Assembly (NCBI RefSeq): GCF_034044635.1
Contig: NZ_JAXCLX010000001.1
Location: 1,550,001-1,614,000, forward strand
Reading direction: 5' to 3'
From: Dongia rigui
GTDB lineage: Bacteria; Pseudomonadota; Alphaproteobacteria; Dongiales; Dongiaceae
DNA length: 64,000 nucleotides
Part shown: positions 1 to 7,848 of the stretch, piece by piece
How the letters are laid out: each line of letters opens with the position of its first letter
Position numbering within the stretch: the stretch's first letter is position 1
The notes under the pieces: generated by a model
Database searches by the model: none
Told to the model about the DNA's origin: nothing
The model's input: the letters and a program-made list of their open reading frames with translations, nothing else
Translations under genes and position numbers: made by a program

Positions 1-227
1 CCGATCTTGAAGACCAGCGCGCTCTCAATGACGCGTTCCTTGGCCAGCAGATCGGCAATGGCGCCGACACCACTGCCCTTGGGGATGACCAGGACCGTCT
101 CGTCCTGCAACGGGCCGTTGGCGTTGAAGGCGTTCCAGAACCAGGCGACGCCGCCGCCGCCCACCAGCAGAACGAGGAACAGCAACCCGCCGACGATCTC
201 CGCCAGCGTCTTGCCGCTCAATCTCAT
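1..227 (-). CDS. mltG: Endolytic murein transglycosylase MltG, N-terminal part (runs off the window)
   Basis: Only the first 75 codons or so are present; the gene continues beyond base 1. The protein starts MRLSGKTLAEIVGG, followed by one strongly hydrophobic segment (about residues 12-29) that would anchor it in the inner membrane. A stretch ending in VIPKGSGVGAIADLL resembles the LysM-like N-terminal region of MltG/YceG proteins. MltG cleaves nascent peptidoglycan strands and sets glycan length. It lies downstream of acpP-fabF, a common order in Proteobacteria. The ATG at 227 overlaps the stop of a possible 23-codon reading frame as ATGA, so translation may be coupled. The catalytic domain is outside the window, so the call rests on the N-terminus and context. 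Confidence 0.8.
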   Translation of the reverse strand, partial: MRLSGKTLAEIVGGLLFLVLLVGGGGVAWFWNAFNANGPLQDETVLVIPKGSGVGAIADLLAKERVIESALVFKI

Positions 228-295
228 GACAACACCGACAGCATCATCATCACCAGGACGATGACGGGTGCCAGCATCGGCAGGTGGCCGGTCAT
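224..295 (-). CDS. Possible 23-residue hydrophobic peptide between fabF and mltG
   Basis: A short frame starting at ATG 295 encodes MTGHLPMLAPVIVLVMMMLS plus three further residues. After residue 5 it is almost entirely hydrophobic and long enough for one membrane span. It fills the gap between the fabF stop (321) and the mltG start (227), and its TGA overlaps the mltG ATG as ATGA. A G-rich stretch lies about 8 bases before its ATG and could serve as ribosome binding site. It could be a real membrane microprotein, a translational coupler for mltG, or chance. I know of no family for it. Confidence 0.35.
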   Translation of the reverse strand: MTGHLPMLAPVIVLVMMMLSVLS

Positions 296-320
296 GGCGT
301 GCGCCCCAAAGGCCGCCGGC

Positions 321-1583
321 TCAGTTCACACCGGTGAAGATGACGCTGGCATTGGTCCCGCCAAAGCCGAAGGAATTCGACAAGGCGGCGCGGATCTTGC
401 GCGGCTTGGCCTGCTTGGGTGCCAGATCGATGTCGCAGCCCTCGCTGGGGTTGGTGAGGTTGAGGGTCGGCGGCGCCACCTGGTCGCGGATGGAGAGGAT
501 CGAGAAGATCCCTTCGACCGCACCGGCGGCCCCCAGCAGATGGCCGGTCGCTGATTTGGTCGACGACATGGTCAGCTTATAGGCGGAATCGCCGAACAGC
601 CGCTTCACCGCCCCAAGCTCGATCTCGTCACCGAGCGGCGTCGAGGTGCCATGGGCGTTGATGTAGTCGATGTCCTCGGGGTTCATCTTGGCGCGCTTCA
701 GGGCGGCGGTCATGGCGCGGAAGCCGCCATTGCCGTCTTCCGACGGCGCCGTGATGTGATAGGCATCGCCCGAGAGGCCATAGCCGACGACCTCGGCATA
801 AATCTTGGCGCCGCGCTTCTTGGCGTGTTCGTATTCCTCGAGCACGACCATGCCGGCACCTTCACCCATGACGAAGCCGTCGCGGTCCTTGTCCCAGGGG
901 CGCGAGGCAGCGGTGGGGTCGTCATTGAACGAGGTCGACATGGCACGCGCGGCGCAGAAGCCGGCATAGCCGATGCGGCCGATCGTGGCTTCGGCACCCC
1001 CGGCAACCATCACGTCGGCATCATCGAGCATGATCATGCGCGCCGCATCGCCGATGGCATGGGTGCCGGTGGCACAGGCCGTGACCACGGAATGATTGGG
1101 ACCGCGGAAGCCGTATTTGATCGAGACGTGGCCCGAGACGAGGTTGATGAGGCAGGACGGCACGAAGAACGGGCTGACGCGGCGCGGGCCCTTTTCCTTG
1201 AGGATCAGCGCTGTGTCGTAGATGCCATTGAGGCCGCCGATGCCCGAACCGATGAGGACGCCGGTACGGTCCAGGTCTTCCTGCTCGGTCGGTGCCCAGC
1301 CGGAATCCGCCACCGCCTCGGTCGCCGCGGCGATGCCCATGATGATGAACGGCTCCATCTTCTTCTGATCTTTGGTGGAGACGTATTCGTCCGGGTTGTA
1401 TTTGCCCGAAGACTTGTCACCGAGCGGCACCTGGCCGCCGATCTTGCAGGGTAAGTCGGAGACATCGAAGCTCTGGATGCCGCTGATACCGGATTCGGCA
1501 TTCAATAGCCGCTTCCAGACATGTTCCACACCAACACCCAGGGGCGATACGATACCCATTCCGGTGACGACCACGCGACGCAT
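321..1583 (-). CDS. fabF: 3-oxoacyl-[acyl-carrier-protein] synthase II (KAS II)
   Basis: A 420-residue protein of normal FabF length. It condenses malonyl-ACP with acyl-ACP in fatty-acid elongation in the cytoplasm. The KAS catalytic set is visible: Cys170 in VVTACATGTHA, His311 in NAHGTSTPLGD, and Lys343/His348 in STKSATGHLLGAAGAVEG. The glycine-rich C-terminus SNSFGFGGTNASV is typical. The start at 1583 (MRRVVVTGMG) is chosen because family members begin there; the frame stays open upstream to 1655 but that extension looks non-coding. It lies downstream of acpP, separated by 216 bases containing a strong hairpin. Confidence 0.97.
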   Translation of the reverse strand: MRRVVVTGMGIVSPLGVGVEHVWKRLLNAESGISGIQSFDVSDLPCKIGGQVPLGDKSSGKYNPDEYVSTKDQKKMEPFIIMGIAAATEAVADSGWAPTEQEDLDRTGVLIGSGIGGLNGIYDTALILKEKGPRRVSPFFVPSCLINLVSGHVSIKYGFRGPNHSVVTACATGTHAIGDAARMIMLDDADVMVAGGAEATIGRIGYAGFCAARAMSTSFNDDPTAASRPWDKDRDGFVMGEGAGMVVLEEYEHAKKRGAKIYAEVVGYGLSGDAYHITAPSEDGNGGFRAMTAALKRAKMNPEDIDYINAHGTSTPLGDEIELGAVKRLFGDSAYKLTMSSTKSATGHLLGAAGAVEGIFSILSIRDQVAPPTLNLTNPSEGCDIDLAPKQAKPRKIRAALSNSFGFGGTNASVIFTGVN

Positions 1584-1689
1584 GATGTCCTCGCTCACTC
1601 TTTGCCGTTTAACTTCACGCCTCGGTCCACGCATGCGCCGCCACAAGCGACGCAAATGTCCCGAAAATGCTCATCGCTAGAAATCGTTT

Positions 1690-1709
1690 GGGCCCCGAAA
1701 CCGGGGCCC
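1690..1709 (-). terminator. Strong GC hairpin between acpP and fabF
   Basis: A perfect 8-base-pair stem of GGGCCCCG/CGGGGCCC closes a four-base loop. In the direction of transcription it is followed by AAACGATTTCT, not a clean T-run. It may be a partial terminator or attenuator giving more acpP than fabF transcript, or an RNA-stabilising 3' end for acpP. Confidence 0.5.
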
Positions 1710-1748
1710 GCACGTGATTTCTCAATCGTTCCGGCCGCCGCCAGAGAT

Positions 1749-1777
1749 CAAATATTTGGTGATCAAATACTTGATCA
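1749..1777. promoter_or_regulatory. AT-rich palindromes downstream of acpP
   Basis: CAAATATTTG (1749-1758) is self-complementary. TGATCAA-ATAC-TTGATCA (1760-1777) is a perfect 7+4+7 inverted repeat. Both stand out in a GC-rich genome and lie 23-51 bases after the acpP stop. They could form the 3' hairpin of the acpP mRNA or bind a regulator controlling fabF; the sequence alone does not decide. Confidence 0.35.
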
Positions 1778-1799
1778 ACAGCATCGGCCGGAAAAAATC

Positions 1800-2036
1800 T
1801 TAGGCAGACTTCGACTTGATATAGTCGATGGCGTCCTTGACGGTCAGGATCTTCTCGGCGGCGTCGTCCGGAATCTCGCAACCGAATTCCTCTTCGAACG
1901 CCATCACCAGCTCGACCGTATCGAGGCTGTCCGCGCCCAGATCGTCGATGAAATTCGCACCTTCGGTGACCTTGGCTTCTTCCACGCCGAGGTGCTCGAT
2001 CACGATCTTCTTCACGCGCTCAGCAACGTCGCTCAT
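1800..2036 (-). CDS. acpP: Acyl carrier protein
   Basis: A 78-residue acidic protein with the 4'-phosphopantetheine attachment motif [18 protein letters not shown]; the modified serine is Ser37. Length and sequence are those of the primary fatty-acid-synthesis ACP, which carries acyl chains between FabD, FabG and FabF, all encoded alongside. A 226-base gap separates it from fabG and 216 bases separate it from fabF, consistent with its own promoter and high expression. Confidence 0.98.
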   Translation of the reverse strand: MSDVAERVKKIVIEHLGVEEAKVTEGANFIDDLGADSLDTVELVMAFEEEFGCEIPDDAAEKILTVKDAIDYIKSKSA

Positions 2037-2262
2037 CTCTATGTCTTCCCTTGTTTGAGCCGGCCGTTTTCCTCGGCCGACGGTCCTTGCAATTGTTACC
2101 CGAATTCCGCACCCGACGAACGGTTCCGTTCTGGCCTTCGGCCCGGCTTTCGCCCCGCTTTCGAGTGAATCAGAAAGTGTCAGTCAGCGGTCACTTAACA
2201 CAACTCTCGTGGACTTGACCAGTAGCCCCAATGCTCTCCGACCCGATCACATAAAAATGTAA

Positions 2263-3000
2263 TCAGATCATGGCCATACCGCCGTTCACATGCAGCGTCT
2301 GGCCAGTCACATAGGCGGCCTCGTCGCTGGCCAAGTAGACCACGGCGGCGGCGATTTCCCCCGCATGGCCCAGGCGCCCGGCCGGAACCTTGGGCAGGAT
2401 CTGGTTGCGCTGGTCGTCAGTGAGGGCATCGGTCATCGCCGTTTCGATGAAGCCCGGCGCCACGCAATTGACCGTGATGGAACGGCTGGCCAGTTCCTGG
2501 GCCAGCGCCTTCGACATGCCGATCATGCCGGCCTTGGCGGCGGCGTAATTGGCCTGGCCCGGATTGCCGGTGACACCCACGACCGAGGTGATGCCGATGA
2601 TGCGCCCGAAGCGGCGCTTCATCATGCCGCGCATGGCGGCGCGCGCCAGGCGGAAACCGGCCGTCAAATTGACGTCGATCACCTTCTGCCATTCCTCGTC
2701 CTTCATGCGCATGGCGATGTTGTCGCGCGTCAGGCCCGCATTGTTGACGAGGATGTCGAGCTTGCCCATGGCGCCCTCGGCATCTTTGAGCAACGCCTCG
2801 GTCGAGGCGGCATCCCCAAGATCGGCGGTGAAGACATGGACGCGGTCTTTGAGTTCGCCCGCGAGCTTGTTGAGGGCGTCACGCCGCGTACCGGCGAGCG
2901 CCACCGTGGCACCCTGCGCGTGCAGCGCCGTGGCGATGGCGCCGCCGATGCCACCCGAAGCGCCCGTCACGAGCGCGGTCTTGCCGGTCAAATCGAACAT
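2263..3000 (-). CDS. fabG: 3-oxoacyl-[acyl-carrier-protein] reductase
   Basis: A 245-residue short-chain dehydrogenase reducing beta-ketoacyl-ACP with NADPH. The cofactor motif TGASGGIGG is at residues 12-20, NNAG at 86-89, and the catalytic residues are Ser139, Tyr152 and Lys156 (NYAAAKAGM). The C-terminus TGQTLHVNGGMAM matches FabG. It sits between fabD and acpP on the same strand. Upstream, between fabG and fabD, lies half of the intergenic repeat found elsewhere in this window. Confidence 0.96.
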   Translation of the reverse strand: MFDLTGKTALVTGASGGIGGAIATALHAQGATVALAGTRRDALNKLAGELKDRVHVFTADLGDAASTEALLKDAEGAMGKLDILVNNAGLTRDNIAMRMKDEEWQKVIDVNLTAGFRLARAAMRGMMKRRFGRIIGITSVVGVTGNPGQANYAAAKAGMIGMSKALAQELASRSITVNCVAPGFIETAMTDALTDDQRNQILPKVPAGRLGHAGEIAAAVVYLASDEAAYVTGQTLHVNGGMAMI

Positions 3001-3021
3001 GTTCGTGAACTCCTGTAGAAA

Positions 3022-3062
3022 CCCCCTCGCCCCGCTGGCGGGGAGAGGGTCGGGGTGAGGGG
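3022..3062. repeat. Half unit of the CCCTC/GAGGG intergenic repeat (copy 1)
   Basis: A CTCGCCCC...GGGGAGAGGG hairpin followed by the GGGGTGAGGGG arm, in the fabD-fabG gap. It corresponds to the right half of the longer elements at 12281, 17441, 28349 and 33401. Confidence 0.75.
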
Positions 3063-3088
3063 TGTATCCGCAAGCGCGGCTTGCGCTC

Positions 3089-4036
3089 TTATATCAAGAC
3101 TTTCAGCGCCGCTTCGATATCGGCCGGCTGACCGACCGATTGCGCCTCGATTTCCTTGTCGATGCGCTTCACCAGGCCGCTCAGCACTTTGCCGGCGCCC
3201 AGCTCGAAGACGTGAGACACATTGAGGCTCTTCATCTTCTGGACGCTTTCGCGCCAGCGCACGGTGCCGGTGACCTGGTCGACCAGCAGCTGGCGGATGG
3301 TGGCAGGATCGGACACGGGTGCCGCCGTCACATTGGCGATGACCGGCACCACCGGCATCTTGATATCGGTCTTGCCCAAGGCTTCCGCCATCGCGTCGGC
3401 CGCCGGCTGCATCAGCGGACAATGGAAGGGCGCAGAGACCGGCAGCATGACCGAGCGCTTGGCGCCGGCTTCCAGCGCCAAGGCACCGGCACGCTCGACC
3501 GCGGCCTTGGCGCCGGAGACGACGACTTGGCTTGGATCGTTGTCATTGGCGACCGCGCAAACCAGCTTGGTTTCCTCCGCCGCTTGCGCCGCCACCTTCA
3601 GCGCGCGCTCGAGATCGAAATTGAGGAGCGCTGCCATGGCACCCTCGCCCACTGGCACGGCCTTCTGCATCGCCTGGCCGCGCAGTTTAAGGAGGCGCGC
3701 CGTATCAGCGAGCGTAAAGGCGCCGGCAGCGGCCAGCGCCGAATATTCGCCCAGGGAATGACCAGCGACGAAGCTCGCTTTGTCGGCGAGGCGGAATTTC
3801 CCTTCCGTCTCCAGCACGCGCAACACGGCAAGGCTGACCGCCATCAGCGCCGGCTGCGCATTCTCGGTCAAGGTAAGGTCGCCTTCCGGCCCTTCGAACA
3901 TCAGCTTGGAGAGCTTCTGCCCCAGCGCGTCGTCGACTTCCTCGAAGACGAGCCGCGCGGAAGTGAACGCCTCGGCCAAAGCCTTGCCCATGCCGACGGC
4001 CTGCGACCCCTGGCCCGGGAACACGAAAGCGCGCAT
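3089..4036 (-). CDS. fabD: Malonyl-CoA:ACP transacylase
   Basis: A 315-residue protein that loads malonate from CoA onto ACP. N-terminal FPGQGSQAVGMG, nucleophile Ser94 in AGHSLGEYSALAAAG and His205 in SAPFHCPLM are the family's key residues. The start at 4036 (MRAFVFPGQG) is supported by an AGGAGG ribosome binding site 7-8 bases upstream; a longer open frame upstream is not protein-like. It is the first gene of the minus-strand fab cluster and is divergent from the GFA gene at 4167. Confidence 0.97.
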   Translation of the reverse strand: MRAFVFPGQGSQAVGMGKALAEAFTSARLVFEEVDDALGQKLSKLMFEGPEGDLTLTENAQPALMAVSLAVLRVLETEGKFRLADKASFVAGHSLGEYSALAAAGAFTLADTARLLKLRGQAMQKAVPVGEGAMAALLNFDLERALKVAAQAAEETKLVCAVANDNDPSQVVVSGAKAAVERAGALALEAGAKRSVMLPVSAPFHCPLMQPAADAMAEALGKTDIKMPVVPVIANVTAAPVSDPATIRQLLVDQVTGTVRWRESVQKMKSLNVSHVFELGAGKVLSGLVKRIDKEIEAQSVGQPADIEAALKVLI

Positions 4037-4166
4037 CAGGTTTGCCTCCTCTGGGAGATCTTGGGGAGATAGAGTGCGGGGCTTAGAGCCCAGGACCGGC
4101 CCGCTCGTCAAGCACCGGGCCGACCTGTCGGGGCGCGATACAACAAGTTCACGGAAGGAACAAATC

Positions 4167-4523
4167 ATGGACAAAACCATCCAAAACGGCAGCTGCCATT
4201 GCGGCCAGATCAGATTCGAGGTCGAAGGTAGCTTCGGCGACGTCATCGAGTGCAATTGCTCGCATTGCAGCCGCAAAGGCTATCTGCTGTGGTTCGTGCC
4301 GCGCGCCAAGCTGCGCCTTGGCGCGCCTGAGCTCCAGATGGCGACCTATAAGTTCAATAAGCACGTCATCGACCACCATTTCTGCCCGACCTGTGGCTGC
4401 GCCCCCTTCGGCTTCGGTACGGCGCCGGATGGGACGGCAACGGCCGCCATCAATGTCCGCTGCCTGGAAGGAATCGACCTGACGAAGGTTACCCGCATCC
4501 CCTATGATGGCCGGAAGACCTGA
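4167..4523 (+). CDS. GFA/CENP-V-fold zinc-binding protein
   Basis: A 118-residue protein with the cysteine pattern of the glutathione-dependent formaldehyde-activating (GFA/CENP-V) family: CHC at residues 10-12, CNCSHC at 29-34 and CPTC at 73-76. Members bind zinc, and a few handle S-hydroxymethylglutathione or related adducts, but most are uncharacterised. The start at 4167 follows GGAAGGA. It stands alone between fabD (divergent) and rpsF. A weak GGGGC-CATT-GCCCC hairpin follows the stop. The exact substrate cannot be read from sequence. Confidence 0.85.
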   Translation: MDKTIQNGSCHCGQIRFEVEGSFGDVIECNCSHCSRKGYLLWFVPRAKLRLGAPELQMATYKFNKHVIDHHFCPTCGCAPFGFGTAPDGTATAAINVRCLEGIDLTKVTRIPYDGRKT

Positions 4524-4747
4524 GGGGCCATTGCCCCGACCCTTGCCCAACCGGCACCCCCTGTGTATAACCCGCCCGTCCATAGCCCTGCCGACCCTCC
4601 GTCACTCTTTCGAGTGCCACCCGCTGACGGTGCGAGGGGATCGGCTAGGCCCGTGAAATGATTGGATTTTCCAACCAGTTCAGCTGATGCGTTGCCGATT
4701 CCCGGCAGACCAGCAGCGGGCCGCTAAGAGCCAAAGGGAGTTGCTTA
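4524..4747 (+). promoter_or_regulatory. Leader region of the rpsF-rpsR-rplI operon
   Basis: A 224-base gap that must hold the ribosomal operon promoter and 5' leader. Small self-complementary segments are visible (TTGGA-TTT-TCCAA near 4663 and a GCCG/CGGC hairpin near 4693-4705). In other bacteria an S6:S18-binding leader autoregulates rpsF; I cannot confirm that fold here by eye. The ribosome binding site AGGGAG precedes the rpsF ATG. Confidence 0.35.
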
Positions 4748-5230
4748 ATGCCGTTCTACGAGAACGTCTTTATTGCGCGCCAGGATGTCACGGCCCAGCA
4801 GGTCGACACCTTGGCCGAAACCTTCACCGGCATCATTACCGCCCAGGGCGGTTCGGTGACTAAGAAGGAATATTGGGGCCTCAAGGGTCTCACCTACCGC
4901 ATCAACAAGAACCGCAAGGGCCATTATGTTCTCCTGAACATCGATGCCCCGGCTGCCGCCATCGTCGAAGTCGAGCGCAACATGCGCCTCAACGAAGACG
5001 TGCTGCGTTACCTGACCGTGCGCGTCGATGAACTGGAAGCTGGCCCCAGCGCCATGCTGCAGTCCAAGGGCCGCGACCGCGAAGGCGGCCGTGACGATCG
5101 TCCGCGTCGCGAAGGTGGTTTCGGCGGTCGCGATCGTGACGATCGCCCGCGCCGCGAAGGTGGTTTTGGTGGTCGTGACCGTGGCGAACGCCCGGCTGTT
5201 GCTGCCGAAGGTGAAGGAGACCGTTCATGA
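4748..5230 (+). CDS. rpsF: 30S ribosomal protein S6 with Arg/Asp/Gly repeat tail
   Basis: S6 of the small-subunit platform, which binds S18 and 16S rRNA. Residues 1-100 are a normal S6 fold ([20 protein letters not shown], then [21 protein letters not shown]). The final ~55 residues are an extension with a 15-residue unit, [15 protein letters not shown], in two full tandem copies and a partial third. At 160 residues it is longer than the 95-135 usual in bacteria; charged S6 tails are known in alphaproteobacteria. Its stop overlaps the rpsR start as ATGA. Confidence 0.97.
   Translation: MPFYENVFIARQDVTAQQVDTLAETFTGIITAQGGSVTKKEYWGLKGLTYRINKNRKGHYVLLNIDAPAAAIVEVERNMRLNEDVLRYLTVRVDELEAGPSAMLQSKGRDREGGRDDRPRREGGFGGRDRDDRPRREGGFGGRDRGERPAVAAEGEGDRS
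5093..5182 (+). repeat. In-frame 45-base tandem repeat in the rpsF tail
   Basis: Two 45-base units encode [15 protein letters not shown] each, with synonymous differences, and a degenerate third follows. The repeat is coding; its silent differences suggest selection on the protein rather than very recent duplication. Confidence 0.8.
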
Positions 5231-5559
5231 GCGAGTTTGATCGTGGCGGCCGCGAAGGCGGTCGTGGTGGTGAAGGCGGCCGCGAAGGTGGTCGTGAGGG
5301 TGGCCGCGAAGGTGGCCGTGGTGGCGCCGGCGGTGGCCGTCGTCCGTTCTTCCGTCGCCGCAAGTCGTGCCCGTTCTCGGGCCCGAATGCCCCGAAGATC
5401 GACTATAAGGACGTCAAGCTCCTCGGCCGTTTCGTGTCCGAGCGTGGCAAGATCGTCCCCAGCCGCATCACCGCGGTCAGCACCAAGAAGCAGCGCGTTC
5501 TCGCCCAGGCGATCAAGCGCGCCCGCTTCCTCGGCCTGCTGCCCTACGTGTTGAAGTAA
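5227..5559 (+). CDS. rpsR: 30S ribosomal protein S18 with Gly/Arg/Glu-rich N-terminal tail
   Basis: From [15 protein letters not shown] (about residue 38) onward this is standard S18, which pairs with S6 on the 30S platform. In front lies an unusual ~37-residue N-terminus made of [10 protein letters not shown]-type repeats. The total is 110 residues against 70-85 usually. The start overlaps the rpsF stop (ATGA). The overlap and the lack of another suitable start make the extension likely to be translated. The composition mirrors the S6 tail encoded just upstream. Confidence 0.96.
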   Translation: MSEFDRGGREGGRGGEGGREGGREGGREGGRGGAGGGRRPFFRRRKSCPFSGPNAPKIDYKDVKLLGRFVSERGKIVPSRITAVSTKKQRVLAQAIKRARFLGLLPYVLK

Positions 5560-5572
5560 GGAGTACTTCACC

Positions 5573-6145
5573 ATGGAAATCATTTTGCTCCAGCGCGTCG
5601 AAAAGCTTGGTCACATCGGCGATGTGGTGAATGTGAAGCCGGGCTTCGCCCGCAACTTCCTTCTGCCGCAGAAGAAGGCGCTCCGCGCCACCGAAGAGAA
5701 CAAGAAGCGTTTCGAAACCCAGCGCGCCCAGATCGAAGCCAACAATCTGAAGCTCAAAGAAGAAGCGCAGAAGATTGCCGGCAAGGTCGATGGTCTGAAG
5801 ATCGTCCTCATCCGCCAGGCGTCGGAAACCGGCATCCTGTTCGGTTCGGTTTCGGGTCGTGACGTGGCCGAAGGTGTCACCAAGGCCGGCTTCACCGTCG
5901 ACCGCCGTCAGGTGGTCCTCGACAAGCCGATCAAGACCTTGGGCCTGCACCCGGTCCGCGTTGCCCTGCATCCGGAAGTCGTCGTCTCCGTGACGGCGAA
6001 CGTTGCCAAGTCGGAAGACGAAGCAGCGATGCAGGAGAAGGCCGGCGGCTTCGTCGCCAAGACGGACGACGACGATACGCCCGATCTCGACAAGCTCCTC
6101 GCCGAGGCCGCGGAAGCGACCGACGAAGCGAAGACCGAAGAGTAA
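5573..6145 (+). CDS. rplI: 50S ribosomal protein L9
   Basis: A 190-residue L9. The N-terminal domain [20 protein letters not shown] with [12 protein letters not shown] binds 23S rRNA; a lysine-rich central helix (residues 40-75) and the C-terminal domain follow. A ~40-residue acidic tail makes it longer than the ~150 of E. coli, as is frequent in alphaproteobacteria. It is the last gene of the operon, begins 13 bases after rpsR with an AAGGAG site, and is followed by a strong terminator. Confidence 0.97.
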   Translation: MEIILLQRVEKLGHIGDVVNVKPGFARNFLLPQKKALRATEENKKRFETQRAQIEANNLKLKEEAQKIAGKVDGLKIVLIRQASETGILFGSVSGRDVAEGVTKAGFTVDRRQVVLDKPIKTLGLHPVRVALHPEVVVSVTANVAKSEDEAAMQEKAGGFVAKTDDDDTPDLDKLLAEAAEATDEAKTEE

Positions 6146-6170
6146 GTCACGCAACTTTCAGCGTGATCGG

Positions 6171-6206
6171 AACGGCCGCCCCTTAACCAGGGCGGCCGTT
6201 TTCTTT
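6171..6206 (+). terminator. Rho-independent terminator after rplI
   Basis: A perfect 10-base stem AACGGCCGCC/GGCGGCCGTT with a 10-base loop is followed by TTCTTTT, 25 bases after the rplI stop. This is a textbook intrinsic terminator for the ribosomal operon. Confidence 0.9.
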
Positions 6207-6281
6207 TGAGGGACTGGGGCGATGCGTCGCAATCCGCTCCCCCAACTGGCGCCCGGCCGGTACAGAGGTTAGACTGCCCCC

Positions 6282-6692
6282 ATGCCGAGCCGCCCCTCAT
6301 CGTTGCGTTTCAAGCGCCGCTGGATCGCCCTCGCGGCGGGGCTCTTGGCGCTCTGCCTGCAGCTTGGCGCCCAAATCATGCCGGCCGAGGCGATGCAAGG
6401 CGCCATGCGCGCGGCTGCCCTCACCTCTGAGGAAGCGCAGAGCTTTGCCGCGACCTGCCTTGGCTTCGGCATGCCGGCGAAAGGCGAGCCTGCCAAGCCG
6501 GGCCAGCACGCTTCCTGCCCGGTCTGCTTCACCCTCGCCCAGTCGCATGGTTTCGCGGCACCCGATGTGGCCTTCAGCGTTGTCACGGCCTGGACCCGGG
6601 CCCTGCCGGTACCGCTCGCCGAGATATCGGCCCCAGCAGATACCGACGGGAGCGCCTTTTATCCGCAGGCACCGCCGGCTTTCATCGCCTGA
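6282..6692 (+). CDS. DUF2946-like exported protein in a copper-handling set
   Basis: A 136-residue protein with a basic N-terminus and hydrophobic segment (residues 14-34) acting as signal peptide or anchor, then a cysteine in TCLGFG, a HASCPVC motif near residues 77-83 and a Pro-rich C-terminus. The H...CPxC pattern and size fit DUF2946, which is often found beside copper genes. It precedes SCO1 and PCuAC on the same strand, so a role in periplasmic copper delivery, for example to cytochrome oxidase, is inferred from context. The family has no proven biochemical function that I know. Confidence 0.65.
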   Translation: MPSRPSSLRFKRRWIALAAGLLALCLQLGAQIMPAEAMQGAMRAAALTSEEAQSFAATCLGFGMPAKGEPAKPGQHASCPVCFTLAQSHGFAAPDVAFSVVTAWTRALPVPLAEISAPADTDGSAFYPQAPPAFIA

Positions 6693-6763
6693 TCCATCGC
6701 TTGCTGCTGACGCACCGCCCAACCGGCCTTGCGTTTGATCTGAATTCCATCAGGAGAAATCCC

Positions 6764-7348
6764 ATGAACCGGCGCGCTCTGCTGGTCTCCGCTGTGGCCG
6801 TTGCGGCCCTGGGCGGGCTCGGCGCCAGTTACGTTCTCAACAACCGCCATGTCGCCGACAGCCTCGCCGTCGGCGGGCCGTTCAAGCTCATTGGCACCGA
6901 CGGACAAGAGGTGACGGAAGCCGCGGTGAAGGGCAAATATTCGCTCTTCTTCTTCGGCTTCACCTTCTGCCCGGATGCCTGTCCGACAGCGCTCAACACC
7001 TTCACCTTGGTGCTGTCGAAACTTGGGGCCGATGCCGACAAGATCCAGCCGGTCTTCGTCTCGATCGATCCCGAGCGCGACAAGCCGGCGGTCTTGAAGG
7101 AATACCTCACCTCCTTCGATCCGCGCATCATGGGCCTCACCGGCACGCCGGAAGAGATCGCCGAAACGGCGAAGAAATTCCGCGTCTATTACGCCAAACA
7201 GGGCGAGGGCGAGTTCTATCTGATGGATCACAGCACGGCGATCATCGTCATGAACCCCGATTTTGAATACGCCGGCGTTCTCGCCGGCAACATGCAGCCG
7301 GATGAAATGGTCACCCGGCTCAAAGAACTTCTGGCTCAAGGAGCTTGA
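6764..7348 (+). CDS. SCO1/SenC-type copper chaperone
   Basis: A 194-residue periplasmic, membrane-anchored thioredoxin-fold protein. An N-terminal hydrophobic anchor (residues 5-25) is followed by the copper site: Cys69 and Cys73 in FTFCPDACPTALN plus His156 in LMDHSTAII. SCO proteins deliver copper to, or reduce, the CuA site of cytochrome c oxidase. The start at 6764 has an AGGAG site 8 bases upstream. The next gene, PCuAC, begins 5 bases after its stop, so the two are co-expressed. Confidence 0.93.
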   Translation: MNRRALLVSAVAVAALGGLGASYVLNNRHVADSLAVGGPFKLIGTDGQEVTEAAVKGKYSLFFFGFTFCPDACPTALNTFTLVLSKLGADADKIQPVFVSIDPERDKPAVLKEYLTSFDPRIMGLTGTPEEIAETAKKFRVYYAKQGEGEFYLMDHSTAIIVMNPDFEYAGVLAGNMQPDEMVTRLKELLAQGA

Positions 7349-7353
7349 TCATC

Positions 7354-7824
7354 ATGCAGAAACTTATCTCCCTCCTCGTCGCCGCGCTGATCGCCACCGG
7401 TGCCCTGACGACTTTTGCCGCAGCCCATGAACAGAAGCTGGGTGCGCTCATCCTCCATCACGCCTGGTCGCGGGCGACGCCGGCCGGTGCCAAGACCGGT
7501 GCCGCTTATGTGAAGATCGAGAACACCGGCGATTCGCCGGACCAGCTGCTGAGTGCCTCCTCCGACATTGCCGCCATGACGGAGGTCCATCAGATGTCGA
7601 TGGAGAATGACATGATGAAGATGGCACCGGCCGGCGCCGTCGACATTCCCCCGCATGGCGTTGTGGAACTGAAACCCCATGGCCTCCATATCATGCTGAT
7701 GGGATTGAAGAAGCCACTGGCCGAGGGCGACACCTTCCCCGTCACCCTCACCTTCGCCAAGGCCGGCAAGGTGGAACTGCAGATCGTCGTCGGCAAGGTC
7801 GACGATATGGGCGAGGAACACTGA
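7354..7824 (+). CDS. PCuAC-family periplasmic copper chaperone
   Basis: A 156-residue protein with a signal peptide (MQKLISLLVAALIATGALTT, cleaved near AAA-HEQ) and the copper motif of PCuAC/DUF461: EVHQMSMENDMMKM, then HGLHIML about 30 residues later. These His/Met ligands bind Cu(I), which PCuAC passes to SCO or directly to the oxidase CuA site. ATG 7354 is preferred over an in-frame TTG at 7345 because AAGGAG lies at good spacing. It is the last gene of the copper set. Confidence 0.93.
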   Translation: MQKLISLLVAALIATGALTTFAAAHEQKLGALILHHAWSRATPAGAKTGAAYVKIENTGDSPDQLLSASSDIAAMTEVHQMSMENDMMKMAPAGAVDIPPHGVVELKPHGLHIMLMGLKKPLAEGDTFPVTLTFAKAGKVELQIVVGKVDDMGEEH

Positions 7825-7848
7825 GGCTTTAGGCACCAATACGCCCTC

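Noticed and set aside
651-1454. 267-codon plus-strand frame opposite fabF
   Set aside because: Antisense to an unambiguous fabF; composition is that of a shadow frame.
2879-3073. Short frames through the repeat between fabG and fabD
   Set aside because: Their sequence derives from the GC-rich repeat (Pro/Ser/Arg-rich) and has no start signal.
4524-4747. S6:S18-binding leader RNA
   Set aside because: Short hairpins exist but I could not identify the conserved fold by eye, so no riboregulator is claimed.
5083-5330. Repeats that could suggest a CRISPR or satellite
   Set aside because: They are in frame within rpsF and rpsR and encode regular RGG-like peptides; no spacers.
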